A stretch of 64,000 nucleotides of DNA from Alkalibacillus almallahensis. GTDB lineage: Bacteria; Bacillota; Bacilli; Bacillales; Alkalibacillaceae. Location: positions 1-64,000 of the forward strand of contig NZ_JAASRU010000014.1 in NCBI RefSeq assembly GCF_011761495.1. The letters run 5' to 3'. The position numbers and the translations under genes were made by a program. The notes under the pieces were generated by a model. It saw nothing but the letters and a program-made list of their open reading frames with translations, was not told the origin of the DNA and did no database searches. This document shows, one piece after another, positions 25,771-33,567 of this stretch (position 1 is its first letter; every line of letters starts with the position of its first letter).

Positions 25771-25858
25771 TTGTCTCATCCTTTCTTCATTCAATCTATG
25801 TCTAACGTAAACAAATATATAAGTGAAAGTCTATTATTATGCTTAATGATTTCAATGT

Positions 25859-25887
25859 TTGACAAATCAAACGTGGTCACATAATAT
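25859..25887 (+). promoter_or_regulatory. Promoter of the dicarboxylate symporter
   Basis: TTGACA (25859-25864), a 17-nt spacer and TAATAT (25882-25887) lie about 50 nt upstream of the start. Confidence 0.6.
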
Positions 25888-25939
25888 GTTTTAAGTAATA
25901 ATTCTTATAGGAATACTCAGGATTTTGGAGGTGTGCTTG

Positions 25940-27163
25940 ATGAAATCAATGTTAAGAGCTTATTGGAATGGGTCACTGATTGTGAAGATATCAGTTGCTT
26001 TAATATTGGGGGTTTTAGTGGGGCTTGTTTTTGGTGAAAGCGTTGTTCAATACTTAAACCCATTAGGCGAGCTGTTGATTCGTCTGTTGAAGTTTTTAAT
26101 TTTACCGCTTATTTTGTTTACACTTATTGTTGGTGTTAATCAAACGAATATACGCGATTTGGGGCGAATGGGTGGTAAGGTATTAGGGTACTACACGATT
26201 ACATCTGCTGTTGCTATTATAGTTGGTGTTTCGATTGCGCTATTATTAGCGCCAGGTGAAGGGATGTCGTTAAATCCAAATGAAAGTTATGATTCACCTG
26301 AGCATCCTGGTATCGCAAGTGTGCTACTGAATATCGTACCAGAAAATATTGTGACAGCGTTTAATGATTTGAACTTACTTGGTATTATTTTTACTGCCAT
26401 TACATTTGGGGTCGCGTTGGCTTACATGCGACAGTCAGATGCTTTGAAGCAACAAGGTGAAACACTTTATCAAGTGATCGAAGCGTTGAATGAAGCAACA
26501 TTTAAGATTATGCGTGTCGTTCTTCAGTATTTACCAATTGGTGTCTTTGCAATTATCGCGACAACTGTTGCTGAGCATGGGATGGACACATTAACATCCT
26601 TAGGTGAATTTATCTTAGTATTATACTTGGCTTTATTTGTACAATTAATACTGTATTTAGTGTTTATTAAATTGACAGGTCATTCACCGTTGGCATTCTT
26701 AAAAGGTGCTCGAACACCGATGATTACAGCCTTTGTTACTCAAAGTAGTTCTGGGACGTTACCTGTAACATTAAATGCTGCTCGTCAGATGCAACTACAT
26801 CAGCCTTTATATAGTTTTAGTTTACCGTTTGGTGCTACCGTTAATATGGATGGTGCGGCGATTCGAATTGCTGTATCAGCAGTGTTTGCTGCTACGGTAA
26901 TTGGCGAACCATTATCAATTGCTGAAGTGCTAACCATTGTTATTATTGGAACGTTGGCATCTATTGGTACAGCTGGTGTGCCAGGTGCAGGAATTGTCAT
27001 GATTGCCACCGTTTTTGCGCAATTAGGCTTACCAATGGAAGCAGTCGCATTATTGACAGCAGTTGATGCATTAGTTGGTATGGGTTGTACAGCACTTAAT
27101 GTAACAGGTGATTTAGTTGGTACGAAAATCATTAATCGAAGTGAAGCGAAAAAGCAAAGTTGA
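25940..27163 (+). CDS. Dicarboxylate/amino acid:cation symporter (DAACS)
   Basis: The protein has 407 residues from ATG 25940, which has GGAGGTG 6 nt upstream. It shows the GltP/GltT-type layout: six or more N-terminal helices, the re-entrant serine-rich HP1 TQSSSGTLPVTLNAA, the TM7 motif NMDGAAIRIAV, and HP2 with GVPGAGIVMIATVF, then the GMGCTALNVTGD substrate and cation motif. It co-transports glutamate, aspartate or C4-dicarboxylates with Na+ or H+. It carries a clear promoter and a terminator. Confidence 0.9.
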   Translation: MKSMLRAYWNGSLIVKISVALILGVLVGLVFGESVVQYLNPLGELLIRLLKFLILPLILFTLIVGVNQTNIRDLGRMGGKVLGYYTITSAVAIIVGVSIALLLAPGEGMSLNPNESYDSPEHPGIASVLLNIVPENIVTAFNDLNLLGIIFTAITFGVALAYMRQSDALKQQGETLYQVIEALNEATFKIMRVVLQYLPIGVFAIIATTVAEHGMDTLTSLGEFILVLYLALFVQLILYLVFIKLTGHSPLAFLKGARTPMITAFVTQSSSGTLPVTLNAARQMQLHQPLYSFSLPFGATVNMDGAAIRIAVSAVFAATVIGEPLSIAEVLTIVIIGTLASIGTAGVPGAGIVMIATVFAQLGLPMEAVALLTAVDALVGMGCTALNVTGDLVGTKIINRSEAKKQS

Positions 27164-27180
27164 CGGTAACCTTATAGATA

Positions 27181-27207
27181 AACCTCCCGACACTGTTGGG
27201 AGGTTTG
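27181..27207 (+). terminator. Symporter terminator
   Basis: AACCTCCC pairs with GGGAGGTT around 9 nt, followed by TGTTTTG. Confidence 0.75.
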
Positions 27208-27265
27208 TTTTGTATGCTTTACTCTTTTACAATAGAATGAGACTAATTATGAATGGAGTATAACA

Positions 27266-27667
27266 ATGGAATCAAGTAAATCACTACGCTGGAAGCAACG
27301 ATTTGAAACATTTGAGCAAAGTTTTATTAAGCTTGCACCCTTCAAAGAAGAGATCTTTGAAAATGAATTGGAAGCAGCGGGGTTTATTCATTTCTTCGAA
27401 GTTGCATGGGAGCATGGTTTAAATACAATCATTGATTATTTGGATGCTCAGGAAATAGCTGTGGATTCTCATCGACAGGCAATTAAAGAAGCGAAGGATT
27501 TTCCGTTTATTAAAGACGAAAAAGTCTGGATGAAAGCCTTGAACAGACAAAATCTTACACTATATATTCATACGGATAAAGTTCGTCATGAATTAATTGA
27601 AAATATTCAAACGCATTATATCGACCAATTCAATCACTTTTATCATACATTGAAACAAGAATTATAA
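27266..27667 (+). CDS. HI0074-type nucleotidyltransferase substrate-binding (HEPN) protein
   Basis: A 133-residue helical protein that follows the HI0074/HEPN pattern: RWKQRFETFEQSF at the start, AGFIHFFEVAWEHGLNTIID in the middle, WMKALNRQNLTLYIH near residue 95. In active HEPN toxins the last segment reads R-N-L-T-S-H; here Arg and His are replaced by Gln and Tyr, so an RNase is unlikely. HI0074 proteins normally pair with a minimal nucleotidyltransferase (MNT), but none is next to it. GGAG precedes the ATG weakly. It could be a solitary relative or the remnant of a toxin-antitoxin pair. Confidence 0.65.
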   Translation: MESSKSLRWKQRFETFEQSFIKLAPFKEEIFENELEAAGFIHFFEVAWEHGLNTIIDYLDAQEIAVDSHRQAIKEAKDFPFIKDEKVWMKALNRQNLTLYIHTDKVRHELIENIQTHYIDQFNHFYHTLKQEL

Positions 27668-27675
27668 ATAAATAA

Positions 27676-27704
27676 AAACGCCTCATTGCAGTCATAAGGC
27701 GTTT
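27676..27704. terminator. Bidirectional terminator
   Basis: AAACGCCT pairs with AGGCGTTT around a partly paired CATTGCAGTCATA. It serves two convergent genes. Confidence 0.6.
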
Positions 27705-28191
27705 AAGCGGACTTTCGTTTTGGGAAAGTCGTAATCATTTTGTATAACAAAATATATAACAGACCTAAAGGAATAAGCGTGAAAAGCCAGTGTGACCATT
27801 CCATGATTCGTATGATGATGACGATCAATATAGGCAGTGTCAAAGCATACCCTGTCATTTTCCACAATTGATGGTAGGCGAGTTTCCGTTTTGTCATCGT
27901 TCGAATGATATAAGCAAGTCCTGCTAGCGCGGAAACGCCTGCCACCGTTAAGAACATGATGATAAACGGAAGGAGTACGATTAGTTGTGTGATAAACAGA
28001 TCTAATGACGTTCCGCTTTCTTCGGTTAAATAGCGGTACGTAATTCGAATGGTGTCTGGTAAACACAAAGTGGTCATTAAAAGTAAAAGATAGACCATTG
28101 TATCGCGCATGGTTTCACGATTTAATGCAAATAAAGCCTGCTTTTTAGGTAGTTTGAGACTGTTTCGTAAAATTCTAGCCATCGTCATCAT
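27703..28191 (-). CDS. Small multi-pass membrane protein, possibly DUF1189-like
   Basis: A 162-residue protein with four to five hydrophobic helices (about residues 30-50, 68-90, 92-100, 112-128 and 132-152) and a basic N-terminus (ARILRNSLKLPKKQALFALN), which recalls DUF1189 proteins but without a clear signature. AAGGA lies before the ATG. Function is unknown; its neighbours give no clue. Confidence 0.45.
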   Translation of the reverse strand: MMTMARILRNSLKLPKKQALFALNRETMRDTMVYLLLLMTTLCLPDTIRITYRYLTEESGTSLDLFITQLIVLLPFIIMFLTVAGVSALAGLAYIIRTMTKRKLAYHQLWKMTGYALTLPILIVIIIRIMEWSHWLFTLIPLGLLYILLYKMITTFPKRKSA

Positions 28192-28231
28192 GCGTCATTC
28201 CTTTTTGGTCCTATCATCTATTTAAATCGAT

Positions 28232-28486
28232 TTAAAGTTCATCGTTAAATGCAGCTAGTTCTTCGTCGATTATTTTTCTTACTTTATCTATGCATTGTTC
28301 CGGCGTCTTACCGAAGACACGTCGATTATTAACGAGGGCAAATGGACGCATAGCACACATGCCACAGTTATTGAGGCAACTGTTTTCCAATACCGCAACA
28401 TCAGGGTATTCGGATTCAATGATACCTTCTAAATCGACTTCGGTCATCAAGTTGCCGTCGCAAATTTCTACGACTACGATGCCCAT
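28232..28486 (-). CDS. yuzB: YuzB family protein (DUF1450)
   Basis: An 84-residue protein that matches YuzB/DUF1450. The short acidic N-terminus (MGIVVVEICDGNL) is followed by ENSCLNNCGMCAMRPFALVN with a Cys triad, and the helix TPEQCIDKVRKII. These thiols may bind a metal or an Fe-S cluster. GGAGGATGAAC precedes the ATG. Its function is not established. Confidence 0.85.
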   Translation of the reverse strand: MGIVVVEICDGNLMTEVDLEGIIESEYPDVAVLENSCLNNCGMCAMRPFALVNNRRVFGKTPEQCIDKVRKIIDEELAAFNDEL

Positions 28487-28663
28487 TGTTCATCCTCCTA
28501 ACACAATTAATAGGGCCAACCAATATTATATCGTTTTTCGGCTTGTATACCAAAGGAAATACTTGATGGACTTTATTTAAATTAGAATATCTTTTATTGC
28601 GTGGCTAATTATTTTAGTATTTAATAGTGTTACCAAGTTAATGAGTTAAAGGAGCGTGTTGAC

Positions 28664-29371
28664 ATGTCAGTAGATGTGGTCCGTCAATTAATTGATTACC
28701 AAGCCTTCTATCACCGATTCCAGCCGATATTAAATTTAAATAGTCAAACCATTGTTGGTTATGAAGCATTATTACGATCTGAGTGGATTGATGCTCCTGA
28801 TGAGTTTTTTCGGTCGATACAAGATCCAGAGACATTACTTAAACTAGATAAACTATCCATCAGCCATGCTGTTAAACAATTTAATGAGAGTGATGTGTCT
28901 TCTGGGGTGTTATGTATTAATGTGTTACCATCAACAGTTTCAACAGTAGACTTCCCATCATTCTTGTATAACCTCATTAACGATTATCATATGGCTCCTG
29001 ATCAAATCATTGTGGAGCTAGTCGAATTAGAAGCGATTAAAAATCTTGAGGCACTAAAAGTGTCTGCCCAGCAACTGAAAGATTATGGCTTTCAATTGTC
29101 GATAGATGATGTAGGTAAGGGGTCGTCTTCATTTCGATTGATGATTGAAATGGAGCCGGATATTATCAAAATGGATCGTTATTTCACCTCAGAATTGGCT
29201 TACTCAACGCTTAAACAAAAAATGATTGAGTCTCTGATTGGTTATTGTAAAGAAACCAATACACAATTTATTCTTGAAGGTATTGAAGCCGCCAGTCACT
29301 TGGATGTAGCACGCCATTTAGGTGTTGAACAAGGTCAAGGTTATTATTTGGCAGAGCCCTTTTTACTCTAA
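28664..29371 (+). CDS. Stand-alone EAL domain protein (c-di-GMP phosphodiesterase-like)
   Basis: A 235-residue protein made only of an EAL domain. The signature residues are present: YEALLR (Glu34), INVLPSTVS, VELVELE, LSIDDVGKGSSSF, KMDRYF and EGIEAASHLD, then QGYYLAEP at the end. Active enzymes usually have DDFGTGYSS and ELTE; here they are DDVGKGSSS and ELVE. It may be an active phosphodiesterase or a c-di-GMP-binding receptor. GGAGCGTG precedes the ATG and a terminator is not evident. Confidence 0.82.
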   Translation: MSVDVVRQLIDYQAFYHRFQPILNLNSQTIVGYEALLRSEWIDAPDEFFRSIQDPETLLKLDKLSISHAVKQFNESDVSSGVLCINVLPSTVSTVDFPSFLYNLINDYHMAPDQIIVELVELEAIKNLEALKVSAQQLKDYGFQLSIDDVGKGSSSFRLMIEMEPDIIKMDRYFTSELAYSTLKQKMIESLIGYCKETNTQFILEGIEAASHLDVARHLGVEQGQGYYLAEPFLL

Positions 29372-29418
29372 TTGTTTTGAAAGAATGTCGAAAAATTTCG
29401 TAACACGTAACTTTTTGA

Positions 29419-29447
29419 TTGACAGCGATTTCATAGATATATAGACT
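29419..29447 (+). promoter_or_regulatory. Promoter of the acidic lipoprotein
   Basis: TTGACA (29419-29424), a 17-nt spacer and TAGACT (29442-29447), 43 nt before the start codon. Confidence 0.6.
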
Positions 29448-29489
29448 AGTATTTGTCAGAAAAATAGAACAAGTACTGGGAGGAGTTTC

Positions 29490-30137
29490 ATGAAACGTTT
29501 AGTCATGTTCCTATTTGTTACGATGCTAGTATTAGCAGCTTGTAATGGTGGGGGAGATGAGTCATCAGAAGATCAAGAAAACAGTCAAGATGGAAGTGAA
29601 GAAGTAGAGAATGAAGAAGGTTCTGATGGAGAGAGCAGTTCTGAGGGTAGCGAAGATGGTAGCTCAGAAGATGTTTCGCTAGAAGAACAAGCTTTAAATG
29701 TGATGCGTGATTATAGCGCTGTCATGGAAGAATCTTATGAAGCTGGTGCAGAAGCGGACTTTGAATCAGTTGATGAGTTTGCTCAACATCTAGTCGATGA
29801 AGCACCGATTACAGAAGCACAAGCTAATGAAGTCGCGAGTGAAGCACTTGATGGTGAAGAAGGTAGCTTAACTTGGGCGGAAAAGGACTATACGTTCTTG
29901 TTTGATGAAGAGCTTGCTTCAACAGTCGATTCATTAGAGCTTATGGAAGATAATCTACAGGTAAGCATGACAATTGATGAAGGCGAAGAGTATCGCGGTA
30001 ACTATGTTTACAATGTCGTTAATGTTGACGGCGAATGGAAGTATGACAATTTCCAATTTGGCTATCTACAAGGTGAACACCCTGATGATCAAACTGAAGA
30101 ATCAAGTGAGGAAGATAGTAGCGAAGACGAAGAATAA
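29490..30137 (+). CDS. Acidic lipoprotein with low-complexity tails, unknown
   Basis: A 215-residue lipoprotein. The lipobox is VLAAC (Cys18); the mature N-terminus (about 20-65) is rich in Ser, Glu and Asp, as is the C-terminal tail (about 195-215), and the folded middle (70-190) is a beta-rich domain of the YkyA or DUF-like type that I cannot place. Strong surface acidity is typical of extracytoplasmic proteins in salt-tolerant bacteria. GGGAGGAG precedes the ATG. Confidence 0.6.
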   Translation: MKRLVMFLFVTMLVLAACNGGGDESSEDQENSQDGSEEVENEEGSDGESSSEGSEDGSSEDVSLEEQALNVMRDYSAVMEESYEAGAEADFESVDEFAQHLVDEAPITEAQANEVASEALDGEEGSLTWAEKDYTFLFDEELASTVDSLELMEDNLQVSMTIDEGEEYRGNYVYNVVNVDGEWKYDNFQFGYLQGEHPDDQTEESSEEDSSEDEE

Positions 30138-30150
30138 TGACTCTATCTCG

Positions 30151-30187
30151 ATAAGGCCTTAGCTATTAAGCTGAGGCCTTATTTTTA
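30151..30187 (+). terminator. Terminator after the acidic lipoprotein
   Basis: ATAAGGCCTTAGCT pairs with AGCTGAGGCCTTAT around ATTA, followed by TTTTT. Confidence 0.8.
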
Positions 30188-30246
30188 TTTGTTTGAAGAT
30201 AAGACTGTTTAAGGTAAAATGGAAGGGATAGAAGGAGGTAATTCAT

Positions 30247-30489
30247 ATGGCGTTTGTCATTACAAGCCCTTGTCAAAATGAAAAGGCAGCAGAATGTGTG
30301 GATGTCTGCCCTGTTGATTGTATAGAAGATGGTGGGGATCAATTTTACATAGATCCTGAAGTTTGTATTAACTGTGGAGCGTGTGTATCCGTTTGCCCCG
30401 TTTCAGCTATAGTAGAGGATTTAGAAATGATGCCCGACGATGAAGTTTATTTAGAAAAAGCCGAAGCCTATTTCAACAACAAATCATAG
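30247..30489 (+). CDS. Ferredoxin with two Fe-S clusters
   Basis: An 80-residue ferredoxin with eight cysteines (9, 17, 21, 25, 40, 43, 46, 50) in two groups, CVDVCPVDCI and CINCGACVSVCPV, each with the diagnostic Pro. This is the 2[4Fe-4S] or 7Fe (FdxA) class, and it has the usual acidic surface. Electron carrier in the cytoplasm; the partner is unknown. GAAGGAGG lies 8 nt before the ATG. Confidence 0.9.
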   Translation: MAFVITSPCQNEKAAECVDVCPVDCIEDGGDQFYIDPEVCINCGACVSVCPVSAIVEDLEMMPDDEVYLEKAEAYFNNKS

Positions 30490-30504
30490 CCCTTAACCCA
30501 AAGG

Positions 30505-30532
30505 AATGGCCGATTATTCGGTCATTTTTTTA
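30505..30532 (+). terminator. Ferredoxin terminator
   Basis: AATGGCCGA pairs with TCGGTCATT (one wobble) around TTAT and runs into TTTTTT. Confidence 0.75.
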
Positions 30533-30580
30533 TGTTTTCGCTCTGATAAAGTATAATGTTGATTTATTTAATTGATGTAA

Positions 30581-30745
30581 CGCTTAGTTGTTGAATTGTG
30601 AGGAGCGAAGGTGGCGACTCCAGTGGGAACAGCACGTGTCTCGAGACCCCGCAGGCCACGCTTTTTGGCCGAGGAGGCTCGAGCCGTGCCCACGGAAAGC
30701 GTCCACCGGGAGCGGATCACAATCCAACAACGGACTTTAACAAAG
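30581..30745 (+). repeat. Dispersed GC-rich palindrome, copy 2
   Basis: Starts CGCTTAGTTGTTGAATTGTG and ends GATCACAATCCAACAACGG. The core GAAGGTGGCGACTCC, GTGTCTCGAGACCC and GGCTCGAGCCGTGCC is intact without an insertion. Right after it the sequence AAAGCCGAAGCCTAT repeats the end of the ferredoxin gene. Confidence 0.9.
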
Positions 30746-30822
30746 CCGAAGCCTATGTTTTAAACAAAGACTTTAAGGATATAGTCTTATGACAATGTCA
30801 TATTTTGAGGGAGGTTGATGAA

Positions 30823-31146
30823 ATGGCATTAAAACAAGAACAAGATCTAGCTGATGTTAATGAACTGTCTCGCGAAGCCTATATTGATGAACGAATGAGA
30901 AGTCATAATCGATTTTATAAAGATATTTATAACTTGTTGTATACAATCAATGATTTTACGATTGCAGCATGGTTCTTAGTAGGAAGTGTGTTTTTCTATT
31001 TTGAATCTTTGAAGGTATGGGGCGTGACTTTATTCGTTTTAGCTAGTTTTCAATTTATGATTAAACCGACCATTCGTTTAGTCCATGAAATCAAAGCACG
31101 TCGCTATTATGGTGAAGAATATGACGAGTTAACAAACCAGTCCTAA
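30823..31146 (+). CDS. YrhK-domain membrane protein
   Basis: The protein has 107 residues from ATG 30823, chosen because GGGAGG lies 8 nt before it; a TTG upstream is in frame. Residues 30-100 match the YrhK domain: HNRFYKDIYNLLYTINDFTI, two hydrophobic helices (AAWFLVGSVFFYF and VWGVTLFVLASFQF), and KPTIRLVHEI. Function is unknown. Transcription ends at a hairpin that more likely serves the opposite strand. Confidence 0.75.
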   Translation: MALKQEQDLADVNELSREAYIDERMRSHNRFYKDIYNLLYTINDFTIAAWFLVGSVFFYFESLKVWGVTLFVLASFQFMIKPTIRLVHEIKARRYYGEEYDELTNQS

Positions 31147-31152
31147 CATAAA

Positions 31153-31182
31153 AGCATCCCTAGATTTAAATCCAGGGATGCT
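31153..31182 (-). terminator. Terminator, mainly for the minus strand
   Basis: AGCATCCCTAGATTT pairs with AAATCCAGGGATGCT. On the minus strand it is followed by TTTTATG, and it lies 60 nt beyond the stop of the 22-residue gene. Confidence 0.6.
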
Positions 31183-31242
31183 GTCGCTTGTTAGTGGGAT
31201 AAGTGCGATATTCCATGATATAATGGCAATACTTATGAAGGC

Positions 31243-31311
31243 TTAAAGCATAGAAAGAATCCAACCGATTACGACGATTGCACCAATAACCATTAAAATT
31301 GTACGTAACAT
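31243..31311 (-). CDS. 22-residue single-helix membrane peptide
   Basis: A short minus-strand gene not found by length cut-offs: ATG at 31311, TAA at 31243, with AAGGTGG 7 nt before the start. The product is a single hydrophobic helix with a basic start (MLRTILMVIGA, then IVVIGWILSML). Small peptides of this sort are common in spore-formers as membrane regulators or stress proteins. The reading frame, the ribosome site and a downstream minus-strand terminator together support it. Confidence 0.5.
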   Translation of the reverse strand: MLRTILMVIGAIVVIGWILSML

Positions 31312-31460
31312 ATGATCACCACCTTAATGAGTTCTTAATGCTACACTTCCCTAATCAACAGGAATACAAACATAAGGCAATCATTTTGAATTTAAGATAA
31401 ATAAGTGATAAGGTATTATTAGATTAATCAGTTGTTAATGGTGGTTAAAGGAGTGAGACG

Positions 31461-32066
31461 ATGAAGCATATTTTTAAAGAAGGCGAAAGCTTAGATAACC
31501 CGACGTTGTTATTATTACATGGAACAGGTGGAACAGAAGAAGACTTATTACCACTTGTCGATTATATTGATCCGACAGCGAATGTGTTAAGTGTAAGAGG
31601 TAACGTATCGGAAAATGGAATGCCTCGTTATTTTAAACGATTAGCGGAAGGTGTGTTTGATGAAGAGGATTTGATTTTCCGTACGCAGGAACTGTATGAA
31701 TTCCTTGATCAAGCAGCTAAAGATTATGGATTTGACCGTCAGAATGTCATTGCTGTAGGGTATTCCAATGGTGCTAATATCGCAGGTAGTCTGTTATTCC
31801 ATTATCAAGATTCACTGCGTGCAGCGAGTCTGCATCATCCAATGGTGCCGAGACGAGATGTTGATTTACCAGATTTATCAGGTAAAGGTGTATTTATAGC
31901 AGCTGGAACGAACGACCCGATTTGCCCAGATCAAGAGTCTGAAGATTTGAAGGCTATCTTAGCTGATGCTGGAGCAGACGTTAATCTTCACTGGGAGAGT
32001 CAAGGTCACCAGTTGAATTTAGGTGAAATTAAAGCGGCTCAAGATTGGTATCAAAAATTGGATTAA
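31461..32066 (+). CDS. Alpha/beta hydrolase, phospholipase/carboxylesterase type (MhqD-like)
   Basis: A 201-residue serine hydrolase. The oxyanion region is LLLLHGTGGTEEDLLPL, the nucleophile Ser is in VAVGYSNGANIAG (about residue 98, motif G-x-S-x-G), and the Asp/His of the triad are in GTNDPICPD and ESQGHQLNL. It resembles YodD/MhqD-type quinone-inducible hydrolases and phospholipase/carboxylesterase family proteins. GGAGTGAG precedes the ATG. The natural substrate is unknown. Confidence 0.82.
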   Translation: MKHIFKEGESLDNPTLLLLHGTGGTEEDLLPLVDYIDPTANVLSVRGNVSENGMPRYFKRLAEGVFDEEDLIFRTQELYEFLDQAAKDYGFDRQNVIAVGYSNGANIAGSLLFHYQDSLRAASLHHPMVPRRDVDLPDLSGKGVFIAAGTNDPICPDQESEDLKAILADAGADVNLHWESQGHQLNLGEIKAAQDWYQKLD

Positions 32067-32075
32067 ATATAAATT

Positions 32076-32112
32076 AAGCCTCAAAAGGATCTTCCCTTTT
32101 GAGGCTTTTTTA
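32076..32112 (+). terminator. Terminator after the hydrolase
   Basis: AAGCCTCAAAAGG pairs with CCTTTTGAGGCTT around ATCTTC and ends in TTTTT. Confidence 0.9.
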
Positions 32113-32130
32113 CATGATTAAATCATCTGC

Positions 32131-33171
32131 TTAATCCATATGAGCAAACGGAAGCTCTGTCTCAACTTCTCCGTACATTTTGTCTAGATTCACATTCTCA
32201 CCGTTTAACCAGTCCCCAAAGTTAAATCGTGTAGGTTCAGCATCGCCACCAAGTGCAAACCAAACTTCACGTTCTTTAGGAAAGTAGGCAGAAGTATGAA
32301 GGGTACCTGACCAGCTTTTGTAGTTGTCCGCGAAAATACTACCATCTCGGTCATTCATTAATTGAAAAGCAACGTCTGCACTCATATTTGGATAACGTTG
32401 ATGATTGATGGCCTCTTCGCGTTCATAGGAATCACCCAGGTAATGACGATTTTCATCGGTTAGTTCTTCGAAATGATTTGTGCAAACATTAGCTGTACGA
32501 ATGGCAACACCTCTTGGGCTTGCCTCTACGACATAGGTTTCACCATTAGGGTCTAATAAAATATAGCTAAAGGCATTGCGATGAGGTATTGCTTGTAATA
32601 ACTGCTTCGCTTCATCAACATTTCGGCAAGTTTCTAAAATCATTCTTCCAATCATATAGCAGACAAAACCTGCCTCAGGGGTTTTACGATGGGTGAAATT
32701 ATAAGCCATTACAAGTCCATGCTCATTCATGCCATCCATACGGCCGGTTAACCGCGAAGTTGGTCCAATTGTTGCATAGCCACCATCACTAGGCTGGAAT
32801 AAACTGAAACGTCCTTCATAGGTTTGAGGGTGATAATCATAATTACGAATCATATAGTCTTGTTCAGTTAAAATCGAGCAGCCACTTCGGTTAATTTCCA
32901 CGCGGTAGCCACCAAAATCACGCAATACTTCTTCTAGGGACATCTCTAACCCGTCGCGTAGTCCTAACAATTCATCCCACATTTGTGGTGCAAATCGCAT
33001 AAATTGTTGTTTTGTTTCATCGATATCAATCTGGAAGCGTGGACGTCTTATTTTCCAATGCTTCAAGCGATTATGTATGATTTTTGTACCTTTTAAGGCT
33101 TTTCCTTGTTCCAAGCCAAAATGGTAATGGCTACCTCTGTATTGAACGATCTGACTTTCGATTGGTTTCAT
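32131..33171 (-). CDS. C45-family acyltransferase/amide hydrolase (Ntn hydrolase)
   Basis: A 346-residue N-terminal nucleophile hydrolase of the acyl-CoA:6-aminopenicillanate acyltransferase group (C45). The catalytic Cys is Cys98 in INRSGCSILTEQDYMIRNYD; autocleavage before this Cys would activate the enzyme. PTSRLTGRMDGMNEHGLVMA and NAFSYILLDPNGETYVVEA are conserved. It probably cleaves a linear amide or transfers an acyl group; the substrate is not known. The gene starts after GAGGTG and is monocistronic. Confidence 0.82.
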   Translation of the reverse strand: MKPIESQIVQYRGSHYHFGLEQGKALKGTKIIHNRLKHWKIRRPRFQIDIDETKQQFMRFAPQMWDELLGLRDGLEMSLEEVLRDFGGYRVEINRSGCSILTEQDYMIRNYDYHPQTYEGRFSLFQPSDGGYATIGPTSRLTGRMDGMNEHGLVMAYNFTHRKTPEAGFVCYMIGRMILETCRNVDEAKQLLQAIPHRNAFSYILLDPNGETYVVEASPRGVAIRTANVCTNHFEELTDENRHYLGDSYEREEAINHQRYPNMSADVAFQLMNDRDGSIFADNYKSWSGTLHTSAYFPKEREVWFALGGDAEPTRFNFGDWLNGENVNLDKMYGEVETELPFAHMD

Positions 33172-33344
33172 GGTTTCACCTCTTTTGGACTATCTCAATC
33201 ACTTTATCATGGATTAATGCCATTTTAAATGTGAACGCTTGATAAACCTTTTGGTGAATTGGTTTGGTTGCTGATTTTCCTATGATATTATATAATACAG
33301 TGTTGGTAACTATAGATAAAATTAATTAAAATATGTAGCTAAGC

Positions 33345-33506
33345 TAAAGTTCGTTGTTGAACTGCGCTCCGCTTTCGGTGGACGCTTTCCGTGGGCACGG
33401 CTCGAGCCTCCTCGGAAGAAAAACGCTTCCTGCGGGGTCTCGAGACACGTGCTATTCCCACAGGAGTCGCCACCTTCGCTTCTCGCAGTTCAACAACTTA
33501 GTGCTA
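33345..33506 (-). repeat. Dispersed GC-rich palindrome, copy 3 (inverse orientation)
   Basis: This copy runs on the minus strand relative to the others: GTTGTTGAACTGCGCTCCGC at the left end, GGCACGGCTCGAGCCTCCTC, GGGGTCTCGAGACACGTGC and GGAGTCGCCACCTTCGC, then AGTTCAACAACTTAGTGC. The central loop differs (GGAAGAAAAACGCTTCC). It lies between the divergent C45 hydrolase and trhO genes. Confidence 0.9.
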
Positions 33507-33567
33507 AATCAATTGAAATCAACACTAAACTTTAGTAAAGCAAAAAAATAAAAGCAAGGTGATCATA

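Noticed and set aside
30598-30792. Arg/Ser/Gly-rich open frame inside repeat copy 2 (similar ones at 39459-39716, 44001-44222 and 52881-53075)
   Set aside because: These frames come from the GC-rich palindrome, have no ribosome site and differ from copy to copy.
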